A DNA stretch of 45,663 nucleotides from Selaginella moellendorffii (GCF_000143415.4 NW_003314331.1:835215-880877), one strand, 5' to 3'; shown: positions 30,342 through 41,749, counted from the stretch's first letter. The notes: generated from the letters alone by a model not told the origin. A program made the numbers and translations.

Positions 30342-33038
30342 ATGGCTCCTCCGTCAGCAGTCACCTGTAAGTCCCGGTGCAATGTCAGTATCACGAAGGG
30401 ATCTCAACCAAATGGAAAGGAACAAGGCAACCAGGATGCAGAAAAATGTAAGCACTACTGTGGCAAATGCACTCACGAGCTTCCTTCTTGCACAGGTCAC
30501 TCTTTCCACCCTCTGGATCCCTTGCAACCGTCGGAGATTGTAGCAGCAGCGCATGTTATCAAAACTGCACTTGCACCAACACTTGTGAGTTCTTTCTCTT
30601 TGCACGCAACCTCACGAAAATGGTTCTTACAGGCCAAAAGCGGCGTCATAAACTTCATCGAGGTGATCCTCGACGAGCCAGAGAAGATGCTGCTTGCTCT
30701 GTATCAATGTCAACTCCAAGTGAAACACAACCATCAACAGCTAGTACGTCCTTCAAGACAAGCAAGGCTGACCGTGTACAATGCACACAACAATGAAACA
30801 AGTCTCTGGGTTGTGGAATTACCAGCAGCGCCTAGAGCTCCCAAAGTCTTGTGGTGCCAGTACATTCCAGACGTCCAGCCTCCAGTGGTAAGTTTTCATA
30901 ATTCCTTGCATGATAGACAAGAACGTGTAAGTGACCAGCAGGGAACAGAGGAATACGTGCTCTGTGAAGCAATCGTAAAATCGCACAAGCCACTAATAGA
31001 GGCATTGAGAAAACGAGGAATCACTAACACTGACCTGATCATGGTGGACACCTGGTAAGCCTTGCGGAATTCGCTTGTCGGAAACATGAACTTAGTGCAG
31101 GTGCACTGGTTACCACGAAGAAAAGGATGCTCCAAGTCGTAGACTGGCGAGACCGCTTATGTTTTATAGAACTGAGAGCTCCTGTCCGATGGAAAACGGC
31201 TACGCGAGACCGATAGAAGGCCTGTCGCTGCTAGTTGATCTCCAGAACATGAATGTCGTCGAACTCGAGGAGAGAGAAGCTGCTCCGCTTCCGCCACCAG
31301 ATCCAATGAGGAACTACACACCAGCTTGTGTTCCAGGAGGCCTCCGAACCGACGTCAAGCCGTTGCAGATTTTACAACCTGGAGGACCAAGTTTTGAAGT
31401 TAATGGATACGAAGTAACCTGGCAAAAGGTAAAGGTTTCTCGAGTGCTCTTGAGACTAACCTGTTCGTTTTTACCTCAGTGGTCCTTTCGCCTGGGATTT
31501 ACTCCACGAGAAGGTCTAGTAATCCACACTGTAGCGTATAGCGACGGTTCTCGAGGTCCGAGGTCTGTGGCTCACAGGTTGAGCTTCGTAGAGATGATAG
31601 TCCCTTACGGAGATCCTGCAGAACCACATTACAGAAAAAATGCTTTCGATGTAGGAGAAGACGGACTTGGGAGGAATGCTCACTCGCTGAAAAAGGTAGG
31701 ATGACTAGCAGACATGTAAGCTCACGACCTGTTTGCTTTGGCAGGGATGCGACTGCTTAGGATACATTCACTACTTCGATGCGTATCTCACGGACCAAAA
31801 GGGAGACGTCGAAACACTCGAAAATGCAATATGCTTACACGAAGAAGACAATGGCATACTGTGGAAGCACAAGGATTGGAGGACAGGTCTTTCTGAAGTC
31901 CGAAGATCTAGACGGCTCACCGTTTCTTTCATATGCACTGTCGCAAACTACGACTATGGCTTCTACTGGCACTTCTACCAGGTAGATCAACAAGCATCCT
32001 AACAATCCAGACTATCACTAAAGCTCCCTACTTAGGATGGGAAAATAGAGGCTGAAGTGAAACTTACCGGCATTCTGAGCCTCGGAGCGATTCAGCCCGG
32101 CGAGCAAAGGAAAAACGGAACGGTCATAAGCACTGGATTATACGCTCCGATACACCAGCACTTTTTTGTAGCACGCATGAACATGGCAGTCGACAGCAAA
32201 CCTGGAGAAGCAGAAAATCAGGTACTTGAAGCTCAATATGAAACTATCACCTTTCCTTGCCTCGGCTCATTGTTTCTAAGTCCTTGTTTCTCAGGTTGTA
32301 GAGGTTAACGTTGTGCCAGAGCCACCGGGTCCAAACAATCCTCATTGCAACGCATTCTACGCCAAGGAGACGCTGCTAAAATCCGAAATGCAAGCTCAGA
32401 GAGACTGCAATCCTTTATCTGCACGACACTGGATAGTAAGTAGACTCAACAACGAAGAAAAAACTTCATGCTCGACTTCTATGACAATGCAGGTAAGAAA
32501 CACCAAAGTTGTGAATCGAGCTGGCGGAAACACAGGCTACAAGCTTGTTCCCGGAGCAAACTGCCTGGGATTCATCGGCAAGGACGCGATGATCCTGCGA
32601 AGAGCCGAGTTTCTCAAGCACAACCTCTGGGTAACCAGCTATAGCAAAGACGAGCTCTACCCAGCCGGCGAGTTCCCCAAGCAAAACCCCCGCATTGGAG
32701 AAGGCCTGCCGACCTGGGTGAAAAAGGACCGCGATCTCGAGAATGCCGACATCGTCCTGTGGTAATACTCTAGGATCGATCTCTCCTTCCTCTCTTCTCG
32801 CAAAATCTCCTAGTTCTCGATCGATGCAACGCAGGTACGTATTTGGAGTGACACACATACCTAGGCTCGAGGATTGGCCCGTGATGCCAGTGGAGCGCAT
32901 CGGATTCACACTCACGGTAGGAATCCTCGATCGCTTGCTATGGCGCCGCTAACGAGTGATCGATGGATCGCGCAGCCGCATGGATTCTTCGACTGCTGCC
33001 CGGCGATCGACGTTCCCCCAAATCAGAATGGCGCTTAA
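30342..33038 (+). CDS. Copper amine oxidase (primary-amine oxidase)
   Basis: Oxidises primary amines and polyamines to aldehydes with H2O2 and ammonia, using copper and a topaquinone cofactor made from its own tyrosine. Twelve exons: 30342-30366, 30496-30584, 30633-30887, 30942-31054, 31101-31428, 31480-31695, 31745-31981, 32036-32221, 32295-32435, 32493-32761, 32835-32916, 32976-33038. These give about 667 aa. The N-terminal [11 protein letters not shown], the cofactor site [11 protein letters not shown] (first Tyr of the NYDY motif), the catalytic-base region YIHYFDAY, the copper ligands HQHFF and a distal His in [10 protein letters not shown], and the end [15 protein letters not shown] are all present. 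The most similar family is the peroxisomal-type plant enzymes, but no clear C-terminal SKL is seen. The first three introns are stop-free multiples of three, so the N-terminal model is the least certain part. Confidence 0.92.
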
Positions 33039-33170
33039 ACCCTAAAGTTCAAAACAAATGCCCTTGCTCAAACCCTAAACTTAAAAAAAAAAGCCCTTAG
33101 AAGACCCTTAAAAAAATATTCTCACAGACATAGTCAATCGTTTCTTCTTCCTCTTCCAGTGTTGTATAGA

Positions 33171-34400
33171 TCAGATCTTCGTGGCTTCCTCCTCTTGCTT
33201 CTTCTGGGCATCGCGAGCGATCCCTCTCTTGCGAATGTTCAAGCTTGTCTTCAAGCGATTGGCATCGAGAGTGTGCTCCCGGAACAATCCCCTTATGAAC
33301 CACAGCAGCGAGTGGAGGAAGTAGGGAGTGACGCGGGCCTCGTAGCCGATCCATCGCATCGCGCACTGCGCGTAAGTATCCGGCGAGGGACAAGCAAGGG
33401 AAGGCTTTCGTACTCGCGTCATTTTCGTGGCGACATATAGAGGAACCTGTGACAGAAAAGAACGAGCGATCACTTCCAAAGTTCGTGGAAATGGTCTACT
33501 GGTACCTGGCATTGGATGTCGATTCCTACATCCCGGTACTCGACATTCAGTGACTTCGAGAATTGGTCGACGAATCTGTGCGAAAAAAAAAGTGTTTTGC
33601 AGCTTAGAACAGCGAAACGTAGCCAGAGATCATAGCTTCAAACGGCTGAAGAAGAAGAAAGGAAGAACAATGAGAGGAGGAAGAACGTACCCTTTGGTCG
33701 CCGCGTAGAGCGAGTATAATGGATCCGAGGAGAGAATGGACGCTGCCCCGGAGCCCATATTGATGATACATCCTTTCCTCCGTTTGAGCATCCCCGGGAG
33801 AACCATGTGAACCATTCTCGTCATCGCCTCCACGTTGATCCGGAGGAGATTGGTGAGGAGCTCGTCGTCCACCTCGTGAAAGAATCGCGCGTAAGGATAC
33901 GACATACCCGCGTTGTTCACCAGCATTCCCACCTCTAGCCCCTCGATCGCCCGCTCGACCCTCGACACCTCGGCCCGGAGATCCGGCCCGCAGAGATCGA
34001 CCACCACGGGGAGATAATCCACGCCCTTGTACAGCGCCTGGAATTCCTGGATCATGTCGCGGAGCTTGGATTCCGAGCGGCCGACGAGCACCAGATTGAG
34101 GCCGCGCTGCGCGAACTGGTGGCACAGCGCCTTGCCGATTCCATCCGTGCAGCCCGTGACCAGCGCCCAGGCGCCGTAATCCCTGACATTCTTGGCAGGC
34201 CGGAGGAATGCGGCCCAAATCCCAATGGAAAGCGCGTAGAGGAGGCGAAATCCACAGAGCATACCGAAGATCGCCAGCGCCTTGACAACGGGGATGTAGT
34301 GCTGGACGCATGCGAAGGCGAGAGCTGTGATTCCGATGTTGCTCGCGTTCTCCATCAGGAACTCGGACAGGATCTGCGCAGGCCCCGGTGTCGACGTCAT
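33171..34400 (-). CDS. KCR1: Very-long-chain 3-oxoacyl-CoA reductase (KCR, SDR family)
   Basis: Reduces 3-ketoacyl-CoA to 3-hydroxyacyl-CoA in the ER fatty-acid elongase complex, needed for waxes and sphingolipids. Three exons in transcript order (33691-34400, 33506-33575, 33171-33446) give about 351 aa. An N-terminal membrane anchor (about 22-65) is followed by a Rossmann fold with TGCTDGIGKA, NNAG and the catalytic YxxxK in YSLYAATK, with a Ser just upstream in the MGSGA region. The plant-type C-terminal extension is Lys/Glu-rich and ends ATKI. It is longer than usual at the N-terminus; a second Met near residue 16 is an alternative start. The gene converges with the amine oxidase (132 bp between stops) and diverges from the SdpI-like gene. 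Confidence 0.9.
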
Positions 34401-34693
34401 TTCGATCGGATCGATGGAGCGAGCGAGCGAGCGCCAAGCAAAGCGCGCCGAGAATAACCTAAGCTAAAGAACTCACACTACTCCACACGACAATCCCCGC
34501 CGTTGGCTCCCAGACCATCGGAGCCGTCCACCGCCTTGAGCGCATTCATTGAGCGCCCAGAAGTTTGGTCTGTGACCTATTTAAAAGCGTCGGATATTCC
34601 CTTCAACGGCCAGCTTTTATTCCTTGCCAGCTGGGCACCTCTCTCTCGAAATTTTGTAGGTTCTTGCGAGTTTTCTTGGCAGATCGGGGAGAT
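34401..34693. promoter_or_regulatory. Bidirectional promoter: KCR / SdpI-like gene
   Basis: The two start codons are 293 bp apart on opposite strands. No specific site is assigned, although repeats of gagc/gcga near 34405-34435 probably belong to the KCR leader. Confidence 0.5.
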
Positions 34694-35600
34694 ATGGGCA
34701 ATCCGGTGGGGCTTCCGCTACTCCTGGCGATCACTAGCGTCATCGCGACGGCATTTAAGTGGCATTCCGCGCCTCACAAGGTGCCATTCTGGTGGAATCT
34801 GCAGGGTAAAATCCATAGATTTCTATCGGCATTGTCTGATATCTAGATCTTCTAGGGCATCCCGTGGCCTGGGCGCCGCGATGGATCGGTCTCTTCGCGC
34901 TCCCGGTGCTCCAGTTCCTGATTCCATATGTCATCTATCAATTCGCCGCGCGCGATAGGGATCTGGAGCGACAGGGGTGAGTGATTTCTCCCAAGTCTTC
35001 CAGATCTAGCACGGGAAATTTGATCGTCTGGGTGGATTTCCAGCGGAGAGTCAAAGCACGCGGCAGCCCACGTGATCTCCGTGCCGGCATTGTTCCTGTT
35101 CTTCGTTCACATTTTCGTGATCTTAGATGCGGCAACGAGTCCCAGCCATGACTTTCATCCTCGTCTCTTCGTTGCGAGCATAGCATTGTGGCTACTCTTC
35201 TGGTTTGGATATAACATCCAGGTACCGTCGAATTTTCATGCCTTGATCTTTCGTGGTGTCATGCGATTTCTTCTTTGATTCTTCCAGTATGTGGAGTTTA
35301 ATTCCACCATTGGCATTCTAACACCATGGACAGTATCAAATTCTACTGTCTGGAAGCAAACCCAGAATCATGCAAGTACGTGAAATTCTTTTGGTTCCTT
35401 TGGTTTTTTTTAACAAAACTTTGTGTGTAGGTGTGATTCTTATGTTGTTTGGAATCATATTACTCATTGTTTCGCTGGTGTGCCCCTTGGGAACTGGATT
35501 TCTAGTGACAACTCTAGTGCTTATGTTTGCTCCTTTCTTTTATTTCCTGATTTATTCTTATTGTATCTTATCAAACAGTGGCGAACCATTACTACCTTGA
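34694..35600 (+). CDS. DUF1648/SdpI-like multi-span membrane protein
   Basis: Five exons (34694-34805, 34856-34976, 35044-35221, 35288-35375, 35431-35600) close in phase to about 222 aa. The N-terminal helix is followed by HSAPHKVPFWWNLQGHP, which fits the PxHxNxxGxP-type motif of the bacterial DUF1648/SdpI family. Several more hydrophobic helices follow (around 45-62, 85-105, 115-135, and a long pair at the C-terminus). Bacterial relatives include the SdpI immunity/signalling protein, but many members have no assigned role, and a role in this plant cannot be inferred. The introns are ordinary GT-AG and the gene sits between conserved plant genes, so it is a resident gene and not contamination. 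Confidence 0.65.
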
Positions 35601-35652
35601 ATAATACAATATATAAGTAACCATATAATTGCATCTATCTTCACTAAATAGC

Positions 35653-35890
35653 ACGCCATACATCTGGACGAGGAGATTTCGCAGGAAGACGCTGTTCTTG
35701 TGGTCCCTGGGAAGGATCTAGGCGTGGATCTGGCGCGCCATCGCTGGCATTGTCGCAAGATGTGACGAGGGCGGCAAGCTCTTATGCGCATCGCATCATG
35801 GCCGTTGGATGATGGGGACGTCCGGGCAGGTTCTAGCTTCCATGGTCCAGCCACGATGTTTTTCATGGCACGCGGCGAGAACTCATCCCC
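35653..35890 (-). pseudogene. PPR gene 5'-end relic
   Basis: This corresponds to the start of the PPR reading frame at about 40732-40870 (the region coding VQMYGRCGC-type sequence upstream of the junction) but carries extra and altered bases around 35700-35760 that break the frame. It is cut off on the side where the rest of the PPR gene should continue, by unique DNA before 35653. It is a by-product of the duplication breakpoint. Confidence 0.65.
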
Positions 35891-36658
35891 CATCGCTCAG
35901 CTGCACTCCAAATGCCGGAGGCAATCGCGATCACAATTAACTTCCTGCACACAACTGGAGGGTGGTTTTCAGGGCGATGGATCAAAGGATATCATCTCCT
36001 AATGTCTTGCGCAGCTTACGTTTGGGTTGAGCGTCTCAGCGGCAGTGCAAGATCCATCCTATCCGGTAAGCTCTTATTCCGTTTGCTCTCTTCTTGTTTC
36101 TTCTTTTCCAGTTGTGAGTTTTCGATTATGTTGACACGGTTGTGATGATCGGACAAGCCAGCACTTTCCAAAAGGACAGCACTATCCATACTTATGGAAA
36201 CATCGTCTACATGAAATGCACATCTACTATACGATCTACATCTCGGACGTCTGTCCTAAGTCCATCTACAGGTACAAGAAAACTCATTTACATTTTGGAC
36301 AGAACTAAACGAGTGGAAAATAGGTGGCCATAGAGACTGGAACCCTCCAAATACGCTACGTTCCAGCTGATAGTCGTCAGCTGCTCTATACCGATGGCTT
36401 TCCAGTAAGAAACGTGTTTAACCGTGTTATATGCGCTTGCTTCAATGGAGCGTCCAACACCGCTCAAACAGGAGGCTTGGACATGCGAGTGATAGTAAGC
36501 AAGATAAGCGGGGTCTGACCTGAGGTTCTGCTCCGCCTCCACCACATCCAGCAGCTGATATCTCCAGAGGATCTCAAGGTCTGTCAGTCTTTCTCCTCGA
36601 GTTTTAACAAGTTTGTCCTTTTACTGAGATCTTGGTTATCTCTTAAGGTTTCTAAGCA
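35891..36658. other. Conserved but unassigned DNA upstream of MBL-fold gene (unit 1)
   Basis: This matches about 40940-41750 in unit 2 closely. Short open frames exist on both strands, but none is recognised. A pyrimidine-rich segment around 36080-36110 (ttgctctcttcttg) and possible splice sites suggest leader or intron sequence. It may include the missing 5' exons of the MBL-fold gene, but no expected N-terminal motif was found. Confidence 0.4.
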
Positions 36659-37684
36659 ATGCACGGCGTTATTGCTTTCTACAAAGACACCACGAGAGTC
36701 CTTGTTAACGCTCTTGGATTTCAAACTTATGGAGGCACACGTCTGGGTGGGATGTTTTGTCAGAAATCCTGGAGGTCTCGAGTTTTCTTGACTTTTAGTT
36801 TTAGGGAAGGTCAGGTATGGACGTCCATGAGCAAGATGAGACTGCAGTTTCGCAATGGTTTCAAGAAGCATGAGCCGCAGGTCTTCGAGATCATAACCTT
36901 TCCAAAGTTTGGCATTGGACAGCGAGCGTTTCTCATCCAGGCTCAAGGTGTGTATGTTTGGAGCTATGGCCGTTGTGCATTTTTTATGGTTTTTATGTTT
37001 TTGATAGAGGGAAACATACTGTGGGACTGCATCTCATTTCTAGACGATGCCACAGTGGAGATAACCAAGTCACTAGGTGCATTGAGAGCGATTGCCATCT
37101 CTCACCTGCATTACTACAGCACAAACTCTCGATGGAGCGAGGCTTTTGGAGGCGTCCCGGTTTACACCCACGAATGGTATTGTCTACCTTTGTTTCTCTC
37201 TTTCATTTCGATCTCTCTGTATCCATACTTTTGCAGAGTGGTTTACCAGCACGAAAAGGTTAAGTTCTACTATGGGAGGGACTCACGCTTTTAGCCATTT
37301 TGCTGTTGCACAAATCCTCCACTGGTCTCATGGAGCTCAAGGGAGAGGTTTTTTATTCACTGGAGATATCTTACAGGTATAAACTTCTGTCGTTTACGAA
37401 CTTTGTTTTCGTTTTGTTTTCCTCACTCCATGTTTGATTTGTAGGTGGGGATGGACAACAAAACAGTGAGCATAATGAGATCGTATCCAAGTTATATACC
37501 ACTCTCGTCCATGTTTGATTTGTAGGTGGGGATGGACAACAAAACAATGAGCATAATGAGATCGTATCTAAACTATATACCACTCTTGTCAAGCCACACT
37601 AAAAGGATAGGCCAGGTGATCGAGCCATGGGATTTTGGGAGGCTCTACGTTGCGTTTCAGGACAGAGAGGATGACGCTGCTTAA
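36659..37684 (+). CDS. Metallo-beta-lactamase-fold hydrolase-like gene (unit 1), 5' end uncertain
   Basis: Confident exons are 36805-36947, 37008-37176, 37250-37376 and 37526-37684; the open frame before 36805 back to the ATG at 36659 is doubtful. The order is GQVWTSM, HEPQVFEI, FPKFGIGQRAFLI, EGNILWDCISFLDDATV, AIAISHLHYYS, EAFGGVPVYTHE, HWSHGAQGRGFLFTGD, SIMRSY and IEPWDFGRLYVAF. This matches a family of MBL-fold proteins (mostly bacterial relatives as remembered) with a SHPHYY-type metal site and a late TGD. The N-terminal Cys-rich part expected in that family is missing. The frame closes across the third junction only if the acceptor tttaccag is used. Copy 1 has SHLHYY where copy 2 has SHPHYY. 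It may be a degenerating gene. Confidence 0.55.
37428..37589. repeat. 81-bp tandem duplication of acceptor plus exon start (unit 1)
   Basis: Two 81-bp copies lie back to back. Each begins near tccatgtttgatttgtag and contains a 3' splice site plus the first ~20 codons of the last MBL exon. Using the first acceptor reads into a stop codon formed by the second acceptor, so only the second gives the full C-terminus. Confidence 0.88.
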
Positions 37685-37890
37685 GCATCACAATTATCGA
37701 TTGACTCTCAAGTAATGAATCAGACTGAAACTCGAGATGTCTTTCTGATTATGATTTGCCATAACATTGTTTCCAAAGCTAAATTGGACATTTGTTTTTG
37801 TGAGGGAGACAGTGACACAATCAATTTAGAGTGAGCAGTGTTACAGCATACACAGTGGATACATGAGTTTCTTTTTACAAGATCTTTTGT

Positions 37891-38535
37891 CTAACTTTTA
37901 AGCTTCTCCAATGCTTGTCTTACATCTTCAACTCTTGCAATTTCCTTAAGCAGGTTGCTTATCTTCTTCAATTCATCATATTTATGCCCTTTCCTGTTTT
38001 TGAATGCACGGATGACAATTCCATTGCTGGGCTGCAAGCAAAAGGACTCTGGCTTGTCGTCCACGATCACCGTGTGTCTCAGGTCCCGCCCTAATCTTGA
38101 AAGATCTTTCACAACCTTTCTCCCTCCCACTTCCTTGGGCGAGCATGAATCTCTGTAGAGGCGATGGGTGAAGAGATTCCCAGCTGGGTCGAGCCTATCC
38201 AATATCCTGTCTGCATAAGGCTTCACCGCTCGAGTAAAAACCACGATCTCATATATCTCACTCATCTCATTTAGAAATGTATCCACACCCGGCCGCTTTG
38301 CGACAAGGTAACGCTGCAATGGAAGAGTCTTCCCACTGAAGAGCTTGAGGGACGCTGTAGCCTTGTGGGCATGGATTAGTGTCTCGTCCATGTCTAACAC
38401 AAGCGTCGGTTTCTCCTCCAAAGCTGGCGGTAGTAGTGGAGAACTGTGTGTCACCTTTACCTTTTTGTTCTTTACTTTGGTCACCATGTCGAGAGTTGCA
38501 AAACTCCAATCGCCATATTCTCTCGCCCTCTTCAT
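37891..38535 (-). CDS. FCP1/SCP-type CTD phosphatase-like protein (unit 1)
   Basis: An intronless 214-aa HAD-superfamily phosphatase. The nucleophile motif is VLDMDETLIHAH (DxDx[T/V]), the second motif lies around VVFTRAVKPYAD, and the acidic motif is TVIVDDKPESF. HRLYRDSC and NGIVIRAF are typical of small CTD phosphatases that dephosphorylate the RNA polymerase II tail or other phosphoserine proteins. The catalytic set is complete. An N-terminal basic segment (KVKNKKVKV) could be a nuclear signal. It is transcribed toward the MBL gene. The copy in unit 2 differs by two residues. Confidence 0.88.
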   Translation of the reverse strand: MKRAREYGDWSFATLDMVTKVKNKKVKVTHSSPLLPPALEEKPTLVLDMDETLIHAHKATASLKLFSGKTLPLQRYLVAKRPGVDTFLNEMSEIYEIVVFTRAVKPYADRILDRLDPAGNLFTHRLYRDSCSPKEVGGRKVVKDLSRLGRDLRHTVIVDDKPESFCLQPSNGIVIRAFKNRKGHKYDELKKISNLLKEIARVEDVRQALEKLKS

Positions 38536-39185
38536 CGCTGTGATAAAAAAGAAAGAAAGAACGCAAGCCCTAATTGTAAAGGATCTTTATAAATCAAATT
38601 AAATACACTTTACTAAATATACCATAATTCTGGCCGTAGAAAATTTCATGGATTTTTTCTCTCAGGCTCGCTGGTTTTGGAGGTGGGAGCGTTGTCCCGC
38701 TTAAATGGCAATCCACAGTTTGAGAGGAGTACGCGCAGTACTAGTGAACTGAACTTACTGGGAACGAACCTTGACATAACTGAAGATTTGTTCGATTGCA
38801 TATTCTGGAACGCAGAGAGAGTTCAGTAGCTTTGGTTCTGACCTCCAGCATGGATGTAAAGCGGATTTGAGTCACTGAAGGCGGAAGTTTGCCGGCTGAG
38901 AAAGAATCCAACAGCTCCAAATTTCCTTTAGCTCCAATCTAAACTCGCCTCAAGATGTTCGTCTTTCGATTCTGACTTGAGCATTGAGAACGTGTGTTTC
39001 ATTGTAGATCATTCCAACCATGGTGGTGAAACCATGGTTATCAACGTTAAGGTGCTACTACTGCCACTGGAGTAAAAGTTTGTGCGAGCTTTTGTGTGAG
39101 TTCGTGCTCTTGGATCTTTATCTATGGGAGATTGCCCCCTTTGTTTGCTCAATCTATTCTCTTTTCTCTTGGCTCTCCAGAAATT
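38536..39185. promoter_or_regulatory. Divergent promoter region, phosphatase / protease-like fragment (unit 1)
   Basis: No gene is recognised. The region contains the phosphatase 5' leader and the upstream DNA of the protease-like fragment. A splice-acceptor-like ctctccag lies just before the ATG at 39186, so a 5'-UTR exon may lie within it. Confidence 0.35.
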
Positions 39186-39739
39186 ATGGCTCCTACTCGA
39201 AAGCTTGTGCTTGCATCGCTCCTCTCATGCCTGGTCATCGCTGCGGCTTTTGCTGCTGCAGTTTTGTTTAGTTCTCTCTCCAAAATCTCGATAGTTTCTG
39301 TGTCCACACCAGCGACGACCATGGCGATCCATCAGCAAACTACAGTGCTCAATAGTATAACTCTCTGTGTGTTTTCCATGACGTTTTTTCTGTGGATCTT
39401 AGCCTTCCTTTACACGGCTAGGCCATGTTTTGTTCTTTGAAGTTAAGCTTGACTCGAGAAAATAAAGTGGTCAAGAAGTGGATGATCTTGCTCGCCGGGT
39501 CCACTCTGCTGGATTTGTCACAGTCTTCGCTGGTTGTGAATTTCGAGTCGGAGGACACGTTCATTGACCCTGAAGGCAGCGCTCGCAGCAGTGGAAGCGT
39601 ATACAATTTCTAGATTTTGAGAAGCACTGTTTTCTGCTACATTTCAAGTGGCTTGCAGATCCGTGGTGGTATGAACTTGGGGAACGTGAAGTCCTATCTC
39701 GATACTGGGGCGAGTCATGTGTTGTCACCTCGGTAAGTG
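39186..39739 (+). pseudogene. Aspartic-protease-like 5' fragment (unit 1)
   Basis: The ATG at 39186 opens MAPTRKLVLASLLSC followed by a strongly hydrophobic Ala-rich stretch, a signal peptide or anchor. Later pieces flanked by plausible splice sites read SSLVVNFESEDTFIDPEGS and, at 39659-39732, MNLGNVKSYLDTGASHVLSPR. The DTGA motif followed by a hydrophobic segment is the first active-site Asp of A1-type aspartic proteases. The gene then stops at a good donor (cg/gtaagt) and continues into unrelated PPR sequence, so the second half, with the second active Asp, is absent. It is a truncated gene. Confidence 0.45.
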
Positions 39740-39779
39740 TTTTACATCAGTCTTGGAATTTAACTCTTAACATTGTGTG

Positions 39780-40811
39780 TGTGAGACTAAGTCTTGCTCT
39801 GGCATTCTCTCGTGAGCAAGGAGCGCGATGCAATCGTCTGGATGGCAATGGTGCCAGCTTTTGCTCACAAGGGACTCCTCTTGGAAACTTGAGTTTGGTG
39901 CCCGGAAGAGGCTCATCGCTTCTTGGAGGTGGCCAATTCCAGAGATAGGCCGAGAGGAGCACTGTGCGCGCCATCTTGCTCTTGTAAGGCATTCGATCGT
40001 AAATAAACTTTGCATTTTCAAGATGGTTTCTAGAGGTGAGCATATGGATCATTGTTGCCCAAGAGATGAGCCATCTTTAGGAAGGAATCTAGTGCCTCGT
40101 CCAAATGCCCATTCGAGGCATATGCGGCAAGCATGGAGTTCCAAGCCACCACGTGCCTCTCAAACAAACATTTAGCCTCCTCCAAGCAGCCATGAGGTGC
40201 ATAGCCGTCGATCATAGCCGTAAACGCCACCTCATTAAGATCCGGGGCATCTTCAAAGAGATTCTTTGCTTGCTCCATATGCCCGGCGTTCAAAGAGATC
40301 TTTGGCTTCATCCAGCCGCCGGTTCTGGCAGTGGCCTTGGATCATGGCCGTCCACGGCGCGTGAGAGATGCCCGTTATGGGCATATGGCACGATCATGGC
40401 CGTGCTAGAAACCAGGGTTTGCTCCGGCATGGAGTGGAATACCGCCTCCGCCTCGCCGAGATTGCCACTCGGCGAGTACATCTGGATCATCGCGTTCCAG
40501 GTGATGGAATTCTTTGCAGGGATGCGATCGAAGAGCTGCTTGGCGCGCTGCACGTCCCCGGCCGCGGCGTATGGGCGTTGCCGCGGTATGCTTTCCAGGA
40601 CCGATCGCGCCTGCTTCAGGTCGTGGTTGCGAATGTAGGCCTGGAGGGTGAGATTCCAAGAGAAGAGATTGGGATCCGAGGTAGAATCGAAGACCGATCG
40701 CGCTTCCTCCAGGCAGCCGCAGCGGCCATACATCTGGACGAGGAGATTTCGCAGGAAGACGCTGTTCTTGTGGTCGCTGTGAAGGATCTGGGCGATGGAT
40801 CCGGCGGCCAT
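39780..40811 (-). pseudogene. PPR protein gene spanning the duplication junction
   Basis: From ATG 40811 (MAAGSIAQILHSD) the frame encodes pentatricopeptide repeats: NLLVQMYGRCGCLEEARSVF, DPNLFSWNLTLQAYI, KNSITWNAMIQMYSPSGNL. It then shifts frame near 40330 (WTAMIQGHCQN continues in another frame), and again into VAFTAMIDGYAPHGCLEEA and HVVAWNSMLAAYASNGHLDEA, with further breaks below 40050. The plant PPR consensus (xxWNxMIxxYxxxGxxxEA) is clear. Multiple shifts make it non-functional as read, unless sequencing errors or introns explain them. The normal role of the family is organelle RNA processing. Unit 1's 3' part and unit 2's 5' part are fused here. Confidence 0.7.
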
Positions 40812-41410
40812 TGTCGCAAGATGTGACGAGGGCGGCAAGCTCTTATGCGCATCGCATCATGGCCGTTGGATGATGGGGACGTCCGAGGTTCAAGTCCTGG
40901 CAGGTTCTAGCTTCCATGGTCCAGCCACGATGTTTTTCATGGCACGCGGCGAGAACTCATCCCCCATCGCTCAGCTGCACTCCAAATGCCGGGCGCGCTC
41001 GTCAACGACACAATTAACTTCCTGGACACAAGTGGAAGAGAGCAGGCTGGTTTTCCGGGCGATGGATCAAAAGGATATCATCTCCTAGTGTCTTGGCGCA
41101 GCTTACGTTTGGGTTGAGCGTCTCAGCGGCAGTGCAAGATCCATCCTATCCGGTAAGCTCTTATTCCGTTTGCTCTCTTCTTGTTTCTTCTTTTCCAGTT
41201 GTGAGTTTTCGATTATGTTGACACGGTTGTGATGATCGGACAAGCCAGCACTTTCCAAAAGGACAGCACTATCCATACTTATGGAAACATCGTCTACATG
41301 AAATGCACATCTACTATACGATCTACATCTCGGACGTCTGTCCTAAGTCCATCTACAGGTACAAGAAAACTCATGTATATTTTGGAGAGAACTAAACGAG
41401 TGAAAAATAG

Positions 41411-41602
<192 letters not shown>

Positions 41603-41749
41603 TGACCTGAGGTTCTGCTCCGCCTCCACCACATCCAGCAGCTGATGATATCTCCAGAGGATCTCAAGGTCTGTCAACCTTTCTCCTCGACTTTTAACAA
41701 GTTTGTCCTTTTACTGAGATCTTGGTCATCTCTTAAGGTTTCTAAGCAA

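Larger units (their letters stand above)
35653..40731. repeat. Segmental tandem duplication, unit 1 (~5.08 kb)
   Basis: From about 35653 onward the sequence matches the block beginning at 40732 almost base for base, with offsets of about 5,070-5,091 bp depending on small indels. The unit holds, in order: PPR 5' end (-), unassigned DNA, MBL-fold gene (+), phosphatase gene (-), aspartic-protease-like fragment (+), PPR 3' part (-). Left of 35653 the match stops abruptly. Confidence 0.92.

Noticed and set aside
37177-37249. Frameshift in the MBL-fold gene at the third junction
   Set aside because: Splicing to the obvious ttttgcag acceptor gives a stop, but an acceptor 13 bases later (tttaccag) closes the frame in both copies, so a frameshift is not required.
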